This document shows positions 16,383 through 25,455 of a DNA stretch of 64,000 bases, one piece after another (positions within the stretch are counted from its first letter, which is position 1; every line of letters starts with the position of its first letter). The position numbers and the translations under genes were made by a program. Under the pieces are notes generated by a model, which made no database searches, was not told the DNA's origin, and saw only the letters and a list, made by a program, of their open reading frames with translations. Source of the stretch: Paenibacillus algorifonticola (GTDB lineage Bacteria; Bacillota; Bacilli; Paenibacillales; Paenibacillaceae); NCBI RefSeq assembly GCF_000971975.1, contig NZ_KQ040783.1, forward strand, positions 53,686-117,685, written 5' to 3'.

Positions 16383-16423
16383 CGTTCACCTCTACTTTCT
16401 GCCTCTATGGTTAGGTTGAAGCC

Positions 16424-18943
16424 TTATTTCCCCTGCCCCAAGCTGTGCAGGCGGGGCCGCTCTCCCGCATTCCGCACAACATCGCGGTAGCGGCTCGGCG
16501 TAATGCCCTCGCTTTTTTTGAATGTTCGATTGAAATAGCTGGGCTGGTAGCCGACCAGCTCGGCGATTTCGTTCATTTTAAGATCGGAATGCAGCAGCAG
16601 CTCCTTCGCATGGTTTAAACGAACCGTCGTTAAATAATCGATAAAATTGCAGTCGAACGCCTGCTTGAAGGAGCGGCTAAGCGTATAGGAATTCATGCCA
16701 TAGGCGTCAGCAAGCGCTTCAAGCGACAGGACGGAGGCATATTCATTGTCCACATGCTCCTTCATCTTATAAATGACCTGCTGAATTTGCTTCTCCTGCT
16801 TGCCTGCAACCTCGCGAATAAACACGTCGACGACTTGATGGCGGAACCACCATAGCACATCGTGAGTATGGTTCAGCTGCTGCAGCTCATCAAGCAGCAG
16901 CCTGCCTTCAAACAGCTGCACTGGATTGGCGCCAGCCTGCATCATCGCATGCTGAATCGTTCCAAGCAGCTGCAATAGACGATACCTGACAGCCTGCTCT
17001 CCTGCCGCTTCGCCAGTATCTTCGGAAGCCAGCTCGCCGATGAAGCCACTAATGCCTTCCATGGCTTCCTCCCCGTTGCCGCTGCGAATCGCATAGACGA
17101 TGTCATTTTCCAGCGCAAAAGGATAGGGGCTGTCTGCATCAGAGGTTTGCTGCTCCTGCTGGGCAAGATCGATGACCGTCTGCGTGCTCGCCAGCAGCCG
17201 GTGGCGCAGCGTCAGCTTCGCTTTTTCGAACAGCGTGGGAACCCGGCGCAGCTCCAGCACGGTACCCGCGACTACTACCGTTAGGCGCAAACCAAGCGTC
17301 TGCTCCATCTGCGCGGTCAACTCGCTGGCTAAACCGAGCAATTGCTTATGCTGCTCATCGGCATACGGCTCGCCGGCATTCCGTTCACTGCCGTATGGCT
17401 CATCATCGGCCTGCTGATCGGCCTGCTGATCGGCTTCCTGCTCTCGCGCAGCCGAAGCGCTGTCCGCTTCCAGCTTAGGCAGCGTCAGCAGCAGCCCGAT
17501 CGAACCATCGTGAAAATGCAGCTGCTCAGCAGCATAACCCCGCCGCTCTGTCAGCTGCGAGAGCAGTTCGGACACCGCGAGCGAAGCGATATCGCCTTCA
17601 CTCTGTCGCGACGAAGGCTCGCCGCCCCCGAAGCCGCCGCCGCGAAACTGCACGACCATCGCAGCCCAACTGCCGCCGTCCTGCGCAGCCGCGCCCCCGA
17701 GCTGCTGCAGCCGCTCACGCAGCTCCGCTTCGGCAAGCTCAGGCAGATGCCCCTGCGTCAGCTGCAGCAGGAAGCTCTCGCGGATGACTGGAATATGATG
17801 CTCCAGCCTGCTGCGCAGCGTCTCACGCTCCCTTTCCATTCCCCGCCAGCGCCGCTCCAGTGCGCCCAGCTCGTCGCGCCCCTCCTCTCGCTGCCTCAAA
17901 CCGCCGCCGCTGCGCTTGTCCCCGATCAGCCTTGCCAGCAGGCTGGCGACCGGAGAATAGATGCGCAGCGAGCCGATCCATGACAGCGCAAGTGCCAGCA
18001 GCAGCCCTCCTGCGCTAACCGCTAATATAAAGCGCGAAATAAGCAGCGAGGGCGCAATAACCGCTGTCATGGGCGCAGCCGATACATAAATCCAATCCGT
18101 ACCGAGGCGGCGAAAGCTGCCGTAAGAGACGGAATAAGCTTCCTCGCCATATTCCACACGCAAGGACTCGTCTGAGCCGCGATGCTGCAAATATACTTCC
18201 CGCAGCTTTGCGGCAAGCGGCGATGCGGGCTCGCTGCCATTCATCAGCCAGCTGCCATCGCTATCGAGCAGAAAAGTCTCGCCCTCCGCGTAAGGCGTGA
18301 GCGTATCCAGCAGCCGGTTCAGCTTATTCTCGTTGAGCGTAGTCGTCACAATGCCCAGCGGCTTCTCCTCGCCGCCCGGCAGGCGATTGACCAGCATTGG
18401 CGCTTTACCATCGAAGGAGCGGGTCCAATAGGCGCCCACTGGCTGGCGTAGCAGCGCTTTGTATTGCTCGATTTTGTCCAGATCATCGATGAAATCATAG
18501 CGGTCCGGCTTCATGACCAGCGGCTGCGGATACAGCAGAAACAACTCAGCCCGATTCACTAATGTATGCGAATTATTCATAATGAGCAGCGTGCGGTACA
18601 GCTCATGCACCTGCTTGTATTTATAGACGAAATCCAACTGCCGCAGCCGATTATCAAATACCGGGTCAAAAGCCCACTGCGAGAAGGACAGCTCAAGCGC
18701 CGACAGCTGCTCATCAATCGTCCGCGCCCGCTGCTCAATCTGCTCATGATGCAAACGCTGGAGCACGTTCTCCATTTTCACCGTAATCGATTTATGCATG
18801 ACGATTCCCATCACAAGCCCCGGAATGCAGGCGATGAGCAGCACAAGCGCCAAGCTCCGGCGGAAATAAGAGCCGCGCAGCCTAGCCGCCGCTTCCGCCC
18901 GCTTGCCTTTCCCCCAGCCTTCCGCAAAACGTCTGATTCCCAT
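16424..18943 (-). CDS. Membrane-bound AraC family regulator (YesN-like sensor)
   Basis: This 839-residue protein has a transmembrane helix near residues 30-50, an extracellular dCache-like sensor of about 240 residues, a second membrane helix near 300-322, a cytoplasmic linker with an acidic, repetitive insert (QADQQADQQAD) around 500-535, and a C-terminal AraC double HTH (about 735-830; NEIAELVGYQPSYFNRTFKK). This one-component architecture is typical of Paenibacillus regulators next to LplABC-type oligosaccharide transporters. It lies 61 bases after the second permease gene, in the same operon direction, and probably activates the locus on sensing an extracellular glycan. Confidence 0.88.
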   Translation of the reverse strand: MGIRRFAEGWGKGKRAEAAARLRGSYFRRSLALVLLIACIPGLVMGIVMHKSITVKMENVLQRLHHEQIEQRARTIDEQLSALELSFSQWAFDPVFDNRLRQLDFVYKYKQVHELYRTLLIMNNSHTLVNRAELFLLYPQPLVMKPDRYDFIDDLDKIEQYKALLRQPVGAYWTRSFDGKAPMLVNRLPGGEEKPLGIVTTTLNENKLNRLLDTLTPYAEGETFLLDSDGSWLMNGSEPASPLAAKLREVYLQHRGSDESLRVEYGEEAYSVSYGSFRRLGTDWIYVSAAPMTAVIAPSLLISRFILAVSAGGLLLALALSWIGSLRIYSPVASLLARLIGDKRSGGGLRQREEGRDELGALERRWRGMERERETLRSRLEHHIPVIRESFLLQLTQGHLPELAEAELRERLQQLGGAAAQDGGSWAAMVVQFRGGGFGGGEPSSRQSEGDIASLAVSELLSQLTERRGYAAEQLHFHDGSIGLLLTLPKLEADSASAAREQEADQQADQQADDEPYGSERNAGEPYADEQHKQLLGLASELTAQMEQTLGLRLTVVVAGTVLELRRVPTLFEKAKLTLRHRLLASTQTVIDLAQQEQQTSDADSPYPFALENDIVYAIRSGNGEEAMEGISGFIGELASEDTGEAAGEQAVRYRLLQLLGTIQHAMMQAGANPVQLFEGRLLLDELQQLNHTHDVLWWFRHQVVDVFIREVAGKQEKQIQQVIYKMKEHVDNEYASVLSLEALADAYGMNSYTLSRSFKQAFDCNFIDYLTTVRLNHAKELLLHSDLKMNEIAELVGYQPSYFNRTFKKSEGITPSRYRDVVRNAGERPRLHSLGQGK

Positions 18944-19004
18944 CGCTATCGCCCGCCTTCCTTCGTTTTTTCAAGCATCAACGTCTATGCTAAACGCCGC
19001 TTGC

Positions 19005-19874
19005 CTATCCTTTCACAGAACCGACCATCGCGCCCTTGGCAAAATGCTTTTGCAAAAACGGATATACCAGCAAAATCGGCGTTATCGCGATAATGACGGA
19101 AGCCATCTTGAGCATTTCTGACGGCGGAGCCTCCACATGCTGGCCCGGAATAGTCAGATCGATGGTCGAGGCGCTTTTCAGCATATTTTGCAGCAGCACT
19201 TGAATCGGCCACTGCGCCGCATCATTCAAATACAGCAGCGCCGAGAAAAACTGGTTCCAGTAGCCGACGGCGAAAAATAACCCGAAGGCCGCCAGCGCCG
19301 GCAGCGACAGCGGCAAAATAATGGTCAGCCACGTGCGCACCGCGCCGCTGCCATCCATTGCTGCCGATTCGCCAAGCTCAGCGGGCAGGCTGTCGAAGAA
19401 GCCCTTCATGAGCAGCACCGTCCAGCCGTTCGCAAGCGATGGCAAAATGAGCGACCACAGGCTGTTGATCAGCCCCAGCTCTCTAACGAGCAAATAATGC
19501 GGAATGATGCCGGGGCTGAATAAAATCGTCAGCAGCACCAGAAGCATTAGCGGCCTGCGCAGCAGCATTCGCCGCTGCGACAGCGCATAGGCGAAGGACG
19601 AGCTGACCGCAAGGCTGCACAGCGTGCCGATGACGGCCAGAAACGCGCTATTGCCGAGCGAGCGCGGAAAAGCTTTCGTCGACAGTAAATATTCGTACGC
19701 CTCGAGGGACCATTTTTGCGGAAACAGAACGAACTTCTTGAGCAGAAACTCGCTCGGATCGGTGAACGAAACGATAAACACATAATAAATCGGGAAAAAC
19801 GTCACCAACGCCAGCAGCCCGAGAAACAGGCCATTAGCCGCTTGGAACACGCGGTCGCCGAAACGTTGCTTCAT
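19005..19874 (-). CDS. Carbohydrate ABC transporter permease (LplC-like)
   Basis: This 289-residue protein has six predicted membrane helices and the binding-protein-dependent permease loop (EAA motif) around SAAMDGSGAVRTWLTIILPL. The N-terminus LLALVTFFPIYYVFIVSFTD is typical of the LplC/YtcP family that imports complex oligosaccharides. It starts 15 bases after the other permease gene. No ATPase is encoded nearby, as usual in Firmicutes where a shared MsmX-type ATPase serves such importers. Confidence 0.9.
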   Translation of the reverse strand: MKQRFGDRVFQAANGLFLGLLALVTFFPIYYVFIVSFTDPSEFLLKKFVLFPQKWSLEAYEYLLSTKAFPRSLGNSAFLAVIGTLCSLAVSSSFAYALSQRRMLLRRPLMLLVLLTILFSPGIIPHYLLVRELGLINSLWSLILPSLANGWTVLLMKGFFDSLPAELGESAAMDGSGAVRTWLTIILPLSLPALAAFGLFFAVGYWNQFFSALLYLNDAAQWPIQVLLQNMLKSASTIDLTIPGQHVEAPPSEMLKMASVIIAITPILLVYPFLQKHFAKGAMVGSVKG

Positions 19875-19889
19875 ATCGCATTGCTCCTT

Positions 19890-20918
19890 TTAATAGACGC
19901 CATCCTCGCCCATCCGCTTCGCCAGCTTATTGGCAAGCAGCACCAGAATGAGGCCGATGACTGATTTGAATAGCCCGACGGCTGTACTGTAGCTGAATTG
20001 GCCCTGCTGAATACCGACCCTGTACACATACGTATCGAATACTTCCGCCACCTCGGATACCGCCCCGTTATACATGAGGAAAATCTGCTCGAAGCCCACA
20101 TCCATAATGTCTCCCAACCGAAGAATGAGCAAAATTACAATAACGCCGCGGATGCCTGGCAGTGTAATATGCCAAATTTGGCGCAGCCTGCCCGCTCCAT
20201 CGACACGTGCCGCCTCATAAATTTGCGGATCAATGCCCGCAATCGCTGCCAAAAACACAATCGTGCCCCAGCCGCCTTCCTTCCATACCGCTTGCAGCGT
20301 CACGAGCATCCAGAACGAATCCGGGTTCGTTAAAAAATCAATTCGCGGTCGCCCAGCGGCTTCGAGCATCGCATTTATGAGCCCCTCGCCTTTGCCAAGC
20401 AGCAAAAAGGTCAAGCCGGCAATGATAACCCAGGACAGAAAATGCGGCATATAGATAACGGTCTGCACAATCCGCTTGTACAGCATGCTGCGCAGCTCAT
20501 TCAGACAAAGTGCCACAATGATGGGCACGGAAAAAAAAAGCAGCAAATTCAGCAGGCTGATCGCCAGCGTATTGCGAAACAGCAAAATGAAATCCGAATG
20601 AGCGAAAAAACGGGCAAAGTGGGCAAACCCGACCCACTCGCTGCCTAACATTCCTTTGAACGGAAAATAGTTCTGAAAGGCAATCAGCACGCCCCACATC
20701 GGCACATATTTGAAAAGAATGAAAAATAACAGGCCTGGCAAAGCGAGCAAATAAAGCGATTGGTCGCGCCGGAGGCTTGAACGCAGGCTTTTCCAATATT
20801 TTTGGCTGCCGCTGCTCCCCGGTTTCCGTTTCTTGCCGTCAGCCACTGTTGCCAGGCTGCCAGTTGTTGTTTTAGCTGCGGTCTCCGTCGTCGTGTCATA
20901 TGAACGTATCGGGCTCAT
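19890..20918 (-). CDS. Carbohydrate ABC transporter permease (LplB-like)
   Basis: This 342-residue protein has a polar N-terminal extension of about 50 residues and then six predicted membrane helices. LYLLALPGLLFFILFKYVPM is the typical LplB start and YEAARVDGAGRLRQIWHITL is the EAA loop. It begins after a strong GAGGAGGGG site. It forms the heterodimeric channel with the LplC-like partner directly downstream and receives substrate from the lipoprotein encoded upstream at 21047-22666. Confidence 0.9.
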   Translation of the reverse strand: MSPIRSYDTTTETAAKTTTGSLATVADGKKRKPGSSGSQKYWKSLRSSLRRDQSLYLLALPGLLFFILFKYVPMWGVLIAFQNYFPFKGMLGSEWVGFAHFARFFAHSDFILLFRNTLAISLLNLLLFFSVPIIVALCLNELRSMLYKRIVQTVIYMPHFLSWVIIAGLTFLLLGKGEGLINAMLEAAGRPRIDFLTNPDSFWMLVTLQAVWKEGGWGTIVFLAAIAGIDPQIYEAARVDGAGRLRQIWHITLPGIRGVIVILLILRLGDIMDVGFEQIFLMYNGAVSEVAEVFDTYVYRVGIQQGQFSYSTAVGLFKSVIGLILVLLANKLAKRMGEDGVY

Positions 20919-21046
20919 CGAACGCTGCCCCTCCTCACCTGCCGCACCGCTCCAAGGAATGGCTAGGTGCAGCAGGTTGATTTTATATTATTCCTATGCA
21001 CTTAATTGGTTTTAAGATAATAGCATAGGTGTTTTGCTTTGTAAAT

Positions 21047-22666
21047 CTACTTCCCGTTTCTATTCAAATACGATTCGGTTATTTCCTCGGTCATTTTCAG
21101 CACCTGAGGGTCCTTGCGCGTTGCTTCTACGAACGCCGTCCAAGCGCTGAGCGGCTCGCGTCCGAGGATGATTTTCGCCTTCAAATCCTGAATTTTTTTA
21201 TTCAGCTCCGGCAAAATCAGCTGGCCCGTCTCCGATTGCAGCCCCGCGGCAATGTTGGCCACATACGTTTTCGCCCGCTCTTCATTGACCTTCTGGAACA
21301 GCTCATTTGCTGCCGCCTCTTCTTCCGTTCCGGCTTTCGTGTCCCACACGACGTCACTCACCGTCACAATATGGTTGAAGTCGGACGCATTATCGGCCTT
21401 TAGCTTCTCGCCATCGACGATTTTTTCGCCATTTTCCACGCGATAATGGACGCCCTCCAGCCCGTCGCGCTGAATGGCATATACCTCCTCGTTCATCCAC
21501 GTATTAAGCAGCCCCAAAATCCGTTTCATTTTCTCTTCAGGCACGCTCTTCGGAATCGCGAGAATTCCGTTGTAGCCACCGCCCTTCGGATTGTAGCCGT
21601 TCAAATTCGCTAGCGGATAAAAGTCGGTATATTTAAAATCAGGAGCCACCTTCTTAAGCTCATCGGCATAAATATTTTTCATCGTGCCCGTCTTGTCGAC
21701 GATAATGCCTGCTTTATTCGCCTTGAACAAATCACGCACCTGCGTCAGCTTAAGCGACAGCAAGTCCTCCGGCATCATTTTATTCGCATAGGCCTCTGTC
21801 AAATACGCAAGCGACTGCTCCGTTTCCGGCAGGAACGCGGTAAAGATCATTTGATTGCTCGCCTCATCCCACTTCCAATTGCCGTTCACTCCTGTAAAAG
21901 AGCTCTCGATTGCGCCCAGAACAGGCCCTATATTGCCGCCAAAGCCAAGGTCTGCCGGATCGATGTAGGCGGCCAGAGCCGTCGTATCTGCCACACCGTT
22001 GCCGTCCGGATCATCTTCGACAAAGGCTTTCATAACGGTTTGCAGCTCATCGGTTGTTGCAGGCACCTCAAGGCCGACCTTATCCAGCCAGTCTTTGCGA
22101 ATAATAAAGAACGATTCGCCATCGACCGAGCGTGGACGCGGCACACCGTAATTGCCGCCATCCGACAGCTTCGTCGTCTCCCAGGCGATATCCGGTATGC
22201 GGTTTGCGAGATTCGGATAATCCTTAATATAATCGGATAAATTCCAGAAAGCGCCTTGCAGCGCCATATTCATAAATGTACTTGCGAATGGATCATTGAC
22301 CATAATGAGATCGGGAATTTCGCCTGATGCGAGCGTCAAATTCAGCTTCTCTCCATATATGTTGTTGGAAATCCACTGAATGCTCATTTTCGAATTCGTC
22401 GCTTTCTCAATCGCACGTTTAATGACATTATCGTCGGCTGCTGGCGTCGCGCTTGGCGTAATCGTCATAATGCTTAGCTCAAGCGGAGCTTCTGCGCCTT
22501 CATTGCCCGAAGAAGTGCTTGGCGAGGCACTGCTCTGCCCTCCTTGGTTCGTACCTGCAGACTCCGAAGCCTTCCCGCAAGCTGATAGCAGCAAGGTCAT
22601 AACGAGCAGCGCCGCCATTCCTCCGCGAGCCCATCTTTTTTTCCGTATTTCTAAACGTTTTGCCAT
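21047..22666 (-). CDS. Extracellular solute-binding lipoprotein (LplA-like)
   Basis: This 539-residue family 1 solute-binding protein has a lipoprotein signal peptide with lipobox LLLSAC near residues 26-31, a Ser/Gly-rich tether, and a mature part typical of the large (about 500-residue) LplA/YtcQ class that binds oligosaccharides. It is the first gene of the locus (RBS AAGGGGACGG), 128 bases before the first permease gene. The locus also encodes a sulfatase, so the ligand may be a sulfated oligosaccharide; this is inference from context. Confidence 0.9.
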   Translation of the reverse strand: MAKRLEIRKKRWARGGMAALLVMTLLLSACGKASESAGTNQGGQSSASPSTSSGNEGAEAPLELSIMTITPSATPAADDNVIKRAIEKATNSKMSIQWISNNIYGEKLNLTLASGEIPDLIMVNDPFASTFMNMALQGAFWNLSDYIKDYPNLANRIPDIAWETTKLSDGGNYGVPRPRSVDGESFFIIRKDWLDKVGLEVPATTDELQTVMKAFVEDDPDGNGVADTTALAAYIDPADLGFGGNIGPVLGAIESSFTGVNGNWKWDEASNQMIFTAFLPETEQSLAYLTEAYANKMMPEDLLSLKLTQVRDLFKANKAGIIVDKTGTMKNIYADELKKVAPDFKYTDFYPLANLNGYNPKGGGYNGILAIPKSVPEEKMKRILGLLNTWMNEEVYAIQRDGLEGVHYRVENGEKIVDGEKLKADNASDFNHIVTVSDVVWDTKAGTEEEAAANELFQKVNEERAKTYVANIAAGLQSETGQLILPELNKKIQDLKAKIILGREPLSAWTAFVEATRKDPQVLKMTEEITESYLNRNGK

Positions 22667-22883
22667 ATTCGTCCGTCCCCTTCCGTTCTCTCATCATTTT
22701 TATTTATCCCATGGGTATAATCGGTTTTAAAGCAGCATTTTCTCGGCCGCAACCTGTCTTGTACTTTATACAATGCGGCAATTTCCTGCAACTTCACTTT
22801 TTTGCACAGCCCATTTCCGCTGCAATTCCGCGGTTTAATGCGTATTTCAGCGCCTAGTGCTTCCTGATAACGAGCATAAAAAA

Positions 22884-22919
22884 AGAGCATCATTCGATGA
22901 ACCATCGAACGATGCTCTA
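22884..22919 (-). terminator. Rho-independent terminator of the flavodoxin operon
   Basis: AGAGCATCATTCGATG pairs with CATCGAACGATGCTCT around an ACC-like loop, with one mismatch. On the minus strand it is followed by TTTTTTTATG. It begins three bases after the stop of the gene at 22922 and closes the predicted three-gene operon. Confidence 0.8.
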
Positions 22920-22921
22920 GC

Positions 22922-23713
22922 TTACATAGTAAGGCAGGCCGACTTTTGCAGCACGGCCTCGGCAGTTGCTTCTGCCGTCTTGCTGAAGCATTCGCTGCGC
23001 AGCGGGCAGCTGCGGCATTCCGCCACATTGTTGCTTTTGCGCAGCCGCTCGGCTTCGGGCAGCACGGTCTGCACGAGTCTCATATAATCCAAGGACTGCG
23101 GAATATCAGCTTCGCTTGGATAATAGCAAATACGCTGACCGCTCATCACCGACAAAACGTCGATCCGGCTCGGCAGCTTGCCGAAGGCGCTGTTACAAAA
23201 TACGGCGGTCATATGCTGGAACGTAACGATGACATCCTCATCCTCGTCCACGACAAACTTTTGCACAATATAGTCGGTATTCGTCCCATACGGATCTTCG
23301 GCGACAATTTGAAATATTTGCGTCAGCTCCATATCGAGCGGCTCAACAAAGGTGCGATGCTGCTCGAATTGAATAATCGGCGCCGCCTCTTGCTCCTCCA
23401 ATAAAAATGCCGTCAAATGTGCAACCGCTTGCAGCTTCGAATCCCAATAATGCTCAGCATTTTCGAATTTAGCTACTCGCGGCGTCCACCAGCGCTCCGC
23501 CAGCCGCTTCACTACATCAGCTGTACGGGCATGGGGCGGCAGCTCATAAAAATCATTCACAATATGGCTGACAGCGAATTGCATAAGCTGGCGCCCATTC
23601 ACTTCGCCTGCCCGTTTATTCGCCGTCTGCCTTTTAATGAACCGATAGGGGCAGCGCAGCAGCTCTTCCAACTTATAATCCTCAATCAGCTTTACTGCTG
23701 CGGATTGCTCCAT
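22922..23713 (-). CDS. Cas4/AddB-like PD-(D/E)XK-fold protein with Fe-S cysteines, nuclease site lost
   Basis: The start is taken as the ATG at 23713, which follows GAGGTGG at good spacing; an ATG at 23728 is possible. The 263-residue product has Cys21 in RCPYRF and a C-terminal CRSCPLRSEC (Cys233, 236, 242). This one-plus-three cysteine arrangement is that of the 4Fe-4S cluster in Cas4, AddB and related RecB-type nucleases. The core where D...(D/E)xK should lie reads TDYIVQKFVVDEDEDVIVTF and continues QHMT, so the catalytic acid and Lys appear lost. It is last in the flavodoxin operon, 48 bases after flavodoxin. A role as an Fe-S-dependent DNA binder or sensor is inference. Confidence 0.6.
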   Translation of the reverse strand: MEQSAAVKLIEDYKLEELLRCPYRFIKRQTANKRAGEVNGRQLMQFAVSHIVNDFYELPPHARTADVVKRLAERWWTPRVAKFENAEHYWDSKLQAVAHLTAFLLEEQEAAPIIQFEQHRTFVEPLDMELTQIFQIVAEDPYGTNTDYIVQKFVVDEDEDVIVTFQHMTAVFCNSAFGKLPSRIDVLSVMSGQRICYYPSEADIPQSLDYMRLVQTVLPEAERLRKSNNVAECRSCPLRSECFSKTAEATAEAVLQKSACLTM

Positions 23714-23776
23714 AATCGGCCACCTCATCTTTCTTCCGGGTCATAACAAATGAAGCAGCAACAGCCGCCTTGCTTA

Positions 23777-24229
23777 TTATCCCGCTACGGTTACAAGGCC
23801 AGCTACTTGCTTGCCTAGGTTTTTGCATTGTTCTTTCTCAGCATCGGAAGGGTTGTATTCGACCTTCAGGCTCTCGGATACAATTTCTGCTCCCAGCTCG
23901 CGCAGCTTCGCTTCAATTGTATCGACCGCTCCGCAAAATACGGGGTAGGAGGAATCTCCCGACCCGAATACCGCTGCTTTGCGGCCACTGAGGTCAAGTC
24001 CTTCAAGCTCCTCGTAGAAATCAAGAATTTCGTCTGGAAGCTCGCCGTCTCCCCAAGTATACGCGCCGATAATGATGCCATCGTACTCCAGCAAATCAGC
24101 TGCATTTGCATCGAAAGCTTCCTTCGATACGACTTCAACGCCCGCTTCCTGTGCTCCAGCAACAATCGCCTCAGCCATTTCCTCTGTATTACCCGTCATG
24201 CTCGCGTATACCACAATTACCTTTGACAC
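23777..24229 (-). CDS. Flavodoxin
   Basis: This 150-residue protein is a standard short-chain flavodoxin. The FMN phosphate loop is SMTGNTEEMA near residues 10-19, the 50s loop is GAYTWGDGELP and the 90s loop is GSGDSSYPVFCGA. It carries electrons at low potential and in many bacteria replaces ferredoxin under iron limitation. The GTG start follows GGGAGG. It lies between the beta-propeller gene and the Fe-S-type protein gene, downstream of two Fur boxes, consistent with induction by iron starvation. Confidence 0.93.
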   Translation of the reverse strand: MSKVIVVYASMTGNTEEMAEAIVAGAQEAGVEVVSKEAFDANAADLLEYDGIIIGAYTWGDGELPDEILDFYEELEGLDLSGRKAAVFGSGDSSYPVFCGAVDTIEAKLRELGAEIVSESLKVEYNPSDAEKEQCKNLGKQVAGLVTVAG

Positions 24230-24349
24230 CTATACATTCCTCCCAAGTGTAAATAGCCGTCGCCATTTTGGACAATCGGCCGCTTCGTTTCCCATCAGCT
24301 GGGGGAGAGCAACCTCTCCTCCGCACGCCGATAGCTGATTTTATATGAA

Positions 24350-25159
24350 CTAGGCATCCATCATTTGAATACCTTGAAACAACGTTGCCATATACAAATT
24401 GTCGCCCTGCAGATCCACATCCGTCACCGGAATACCCAGCTTCACAGACAGCAGCGTCACCTGATTGCGAATATAAGCGAGCTGGAACAAGCCCTTATCC
24501 GTACATACATAAATATCCTTCCCCTTCGCAACAATGGAGAAAATAAACTGCTTGCTAAACCGGATTCGGTCGAACCTCCCCTTCTTGTCGCCAATCATCA
24601 GCTCGCCGCGATCACTGACGCCAATGAGATGTCCCCGGTATACAGCAAGGCTTGTCACCGCACGGCCCAGCTCAAACTCAGCCCACTCATCCATAAAACG
24701 GTCGTACAGCGCGACTCCGCTTTCATGACCAACGACGAGATATTGCGGCAGGTTCATGAAATCATATACCCGCTTGTCGGCGCAAGCGGATTTTTCCCAG
24801 CGGCTTCCCGAATTCAACCACAGCCCATAATCGGTTGCGGCATAGCCGGTACCGCCAAGCATCCGGTATTGATAGCAAGGAATGGCAAGGCCATCATTCG
24901 CCCATTCCCCATTCGTATATTGATAAAGACCTTCACTCGTGCAGGCATGAAGCACATTGCTCTGCAGCTGCAGTCGATTAACCATTGCCGTTTGCGGCAT
25001 TCCTGCGCCAAGCTTCATCCACTGCTCTTCACTGTTAATCTGATAGACGCCATAACCAACAGATGCAACATAAATCGCATCCTCGCCCGCCTTTACTGAT
25101 GAAAACGGGAACAACTGCCAATTCCACGGCTTGCCCGTTTCGACTGGCGCATCATTCAT
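24350..25159 (-). CDS. Beta-propeller-like protein of unknown function
   Basis: The start is taken as the ATG at 25159 after AAGGAGCATCAA; a GTG at 25189 is an alternative. The 269-residue soluble product is made of short repeated beta units with recurring patterns such as IYVASVGYGVYQI, LHACTSEGLYQY, GYAATDYGLWL, IYVCTDKGLFQL and LYMATLFQGIQ. These fit six or so blades of a two-component-sensor-type (YVTN/ligand) propeller. No signal peptide is present, so it is cytoplasmic. It is first in an operon with flavodoxin and sits next to the Fur-box promoter, so an iron-stress role is likely, but no family is recognised. Confidence 0.7.
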   Translation of the reverse strand: MNDAPVETGKPWNWQLFPFSSVKAGEDAIYVASVGYGVYQINSEEQWMKLGAGMPQTAMVNRLQLQSNVLHACTSEGLYQYTNGEWANDGLAIPCYQYRMLGGTGYAATDYGLWLNSGSRWEKSACADKRVYDFMNLPQYLVVGHESGVALYDRFMDEWAEFELGRAVTSLAVYRGHLIGVSDRGELMIGDKKGRFDRIRFSKQFIFSIVAKGKDIYVCTDKGLFQLAYIRNQVTLLSVKLGIPVTDVDLQGDNLYMATLFQGIQMMDA

Positions 25160-25222
25160 TTGATGCTCCTTGCGATTAAACTCTGCCACGATTAAACCAG
25201 CTCCATCAATGTATACTATCGT

Positions 25223-25252
25223 ATAATATTTTCATCATTGTTAGGTGGACAA
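25223..25252 (-). promoter_or_regulatory. Promoter of the flavodoxin operon
   Basis: On the minus strand a -35-like TTGTCC (plus-strand 25247-25252) and a -10-like TATTAT (25223-25228) are 18 bases apart, about 64 bases before the chosen start codon at 25159. The first Fur box begins two bases beyond the -35 element, a position suited to repression. Confidence 0.5.
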
Positions 25253-25254
25253 AC

Positions 25255-25269
25255 TGATAATGATTATCA
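25255..25269. promoter_or_regulatory. Fur box 1 (perfect 7-1-7 dyad)
   Basis: TGATAATGATTATCA is an exact match to the 7-1-7 Fur box core TGATAATNATTATCA. It abuts the -35 region of the beta-propeller/flavodoxin operon. Fur with ferrous iron would repress here and iron limitation would derepress, as established for Bacilli. Confidence 0.85.
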
Positions 25270-25282
25270 CTTTCGTAGTATA

Positions 25283-25297
25283 TGATAACTATTCTCA
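25283..25297. promoter_or_regulatory. Fur box 2 (degenerate)
   Basis: TGATAACTATTCTCA keeps the 7-1-7 layout with three departures from the Fur box core. It is centred 28 bases from box 1, so two Fur dimers could bind on nearly the same face of the helix. Confidence 0.5.
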
Positions 25298-25455
25298 TAT
25301 CTAATGTCAATCTTTATCTATCGGAATTGGAAAATATGCCGCGCCGTCGACAGCATTCGCCCGTTGTTCATTCTTTTGCCATACTCCTTCATGCTCCCCC
25401 TGTAATTCCATGGTTATGCAATGCTTGCGATAATGCTATAATGAGCAACAACAAG

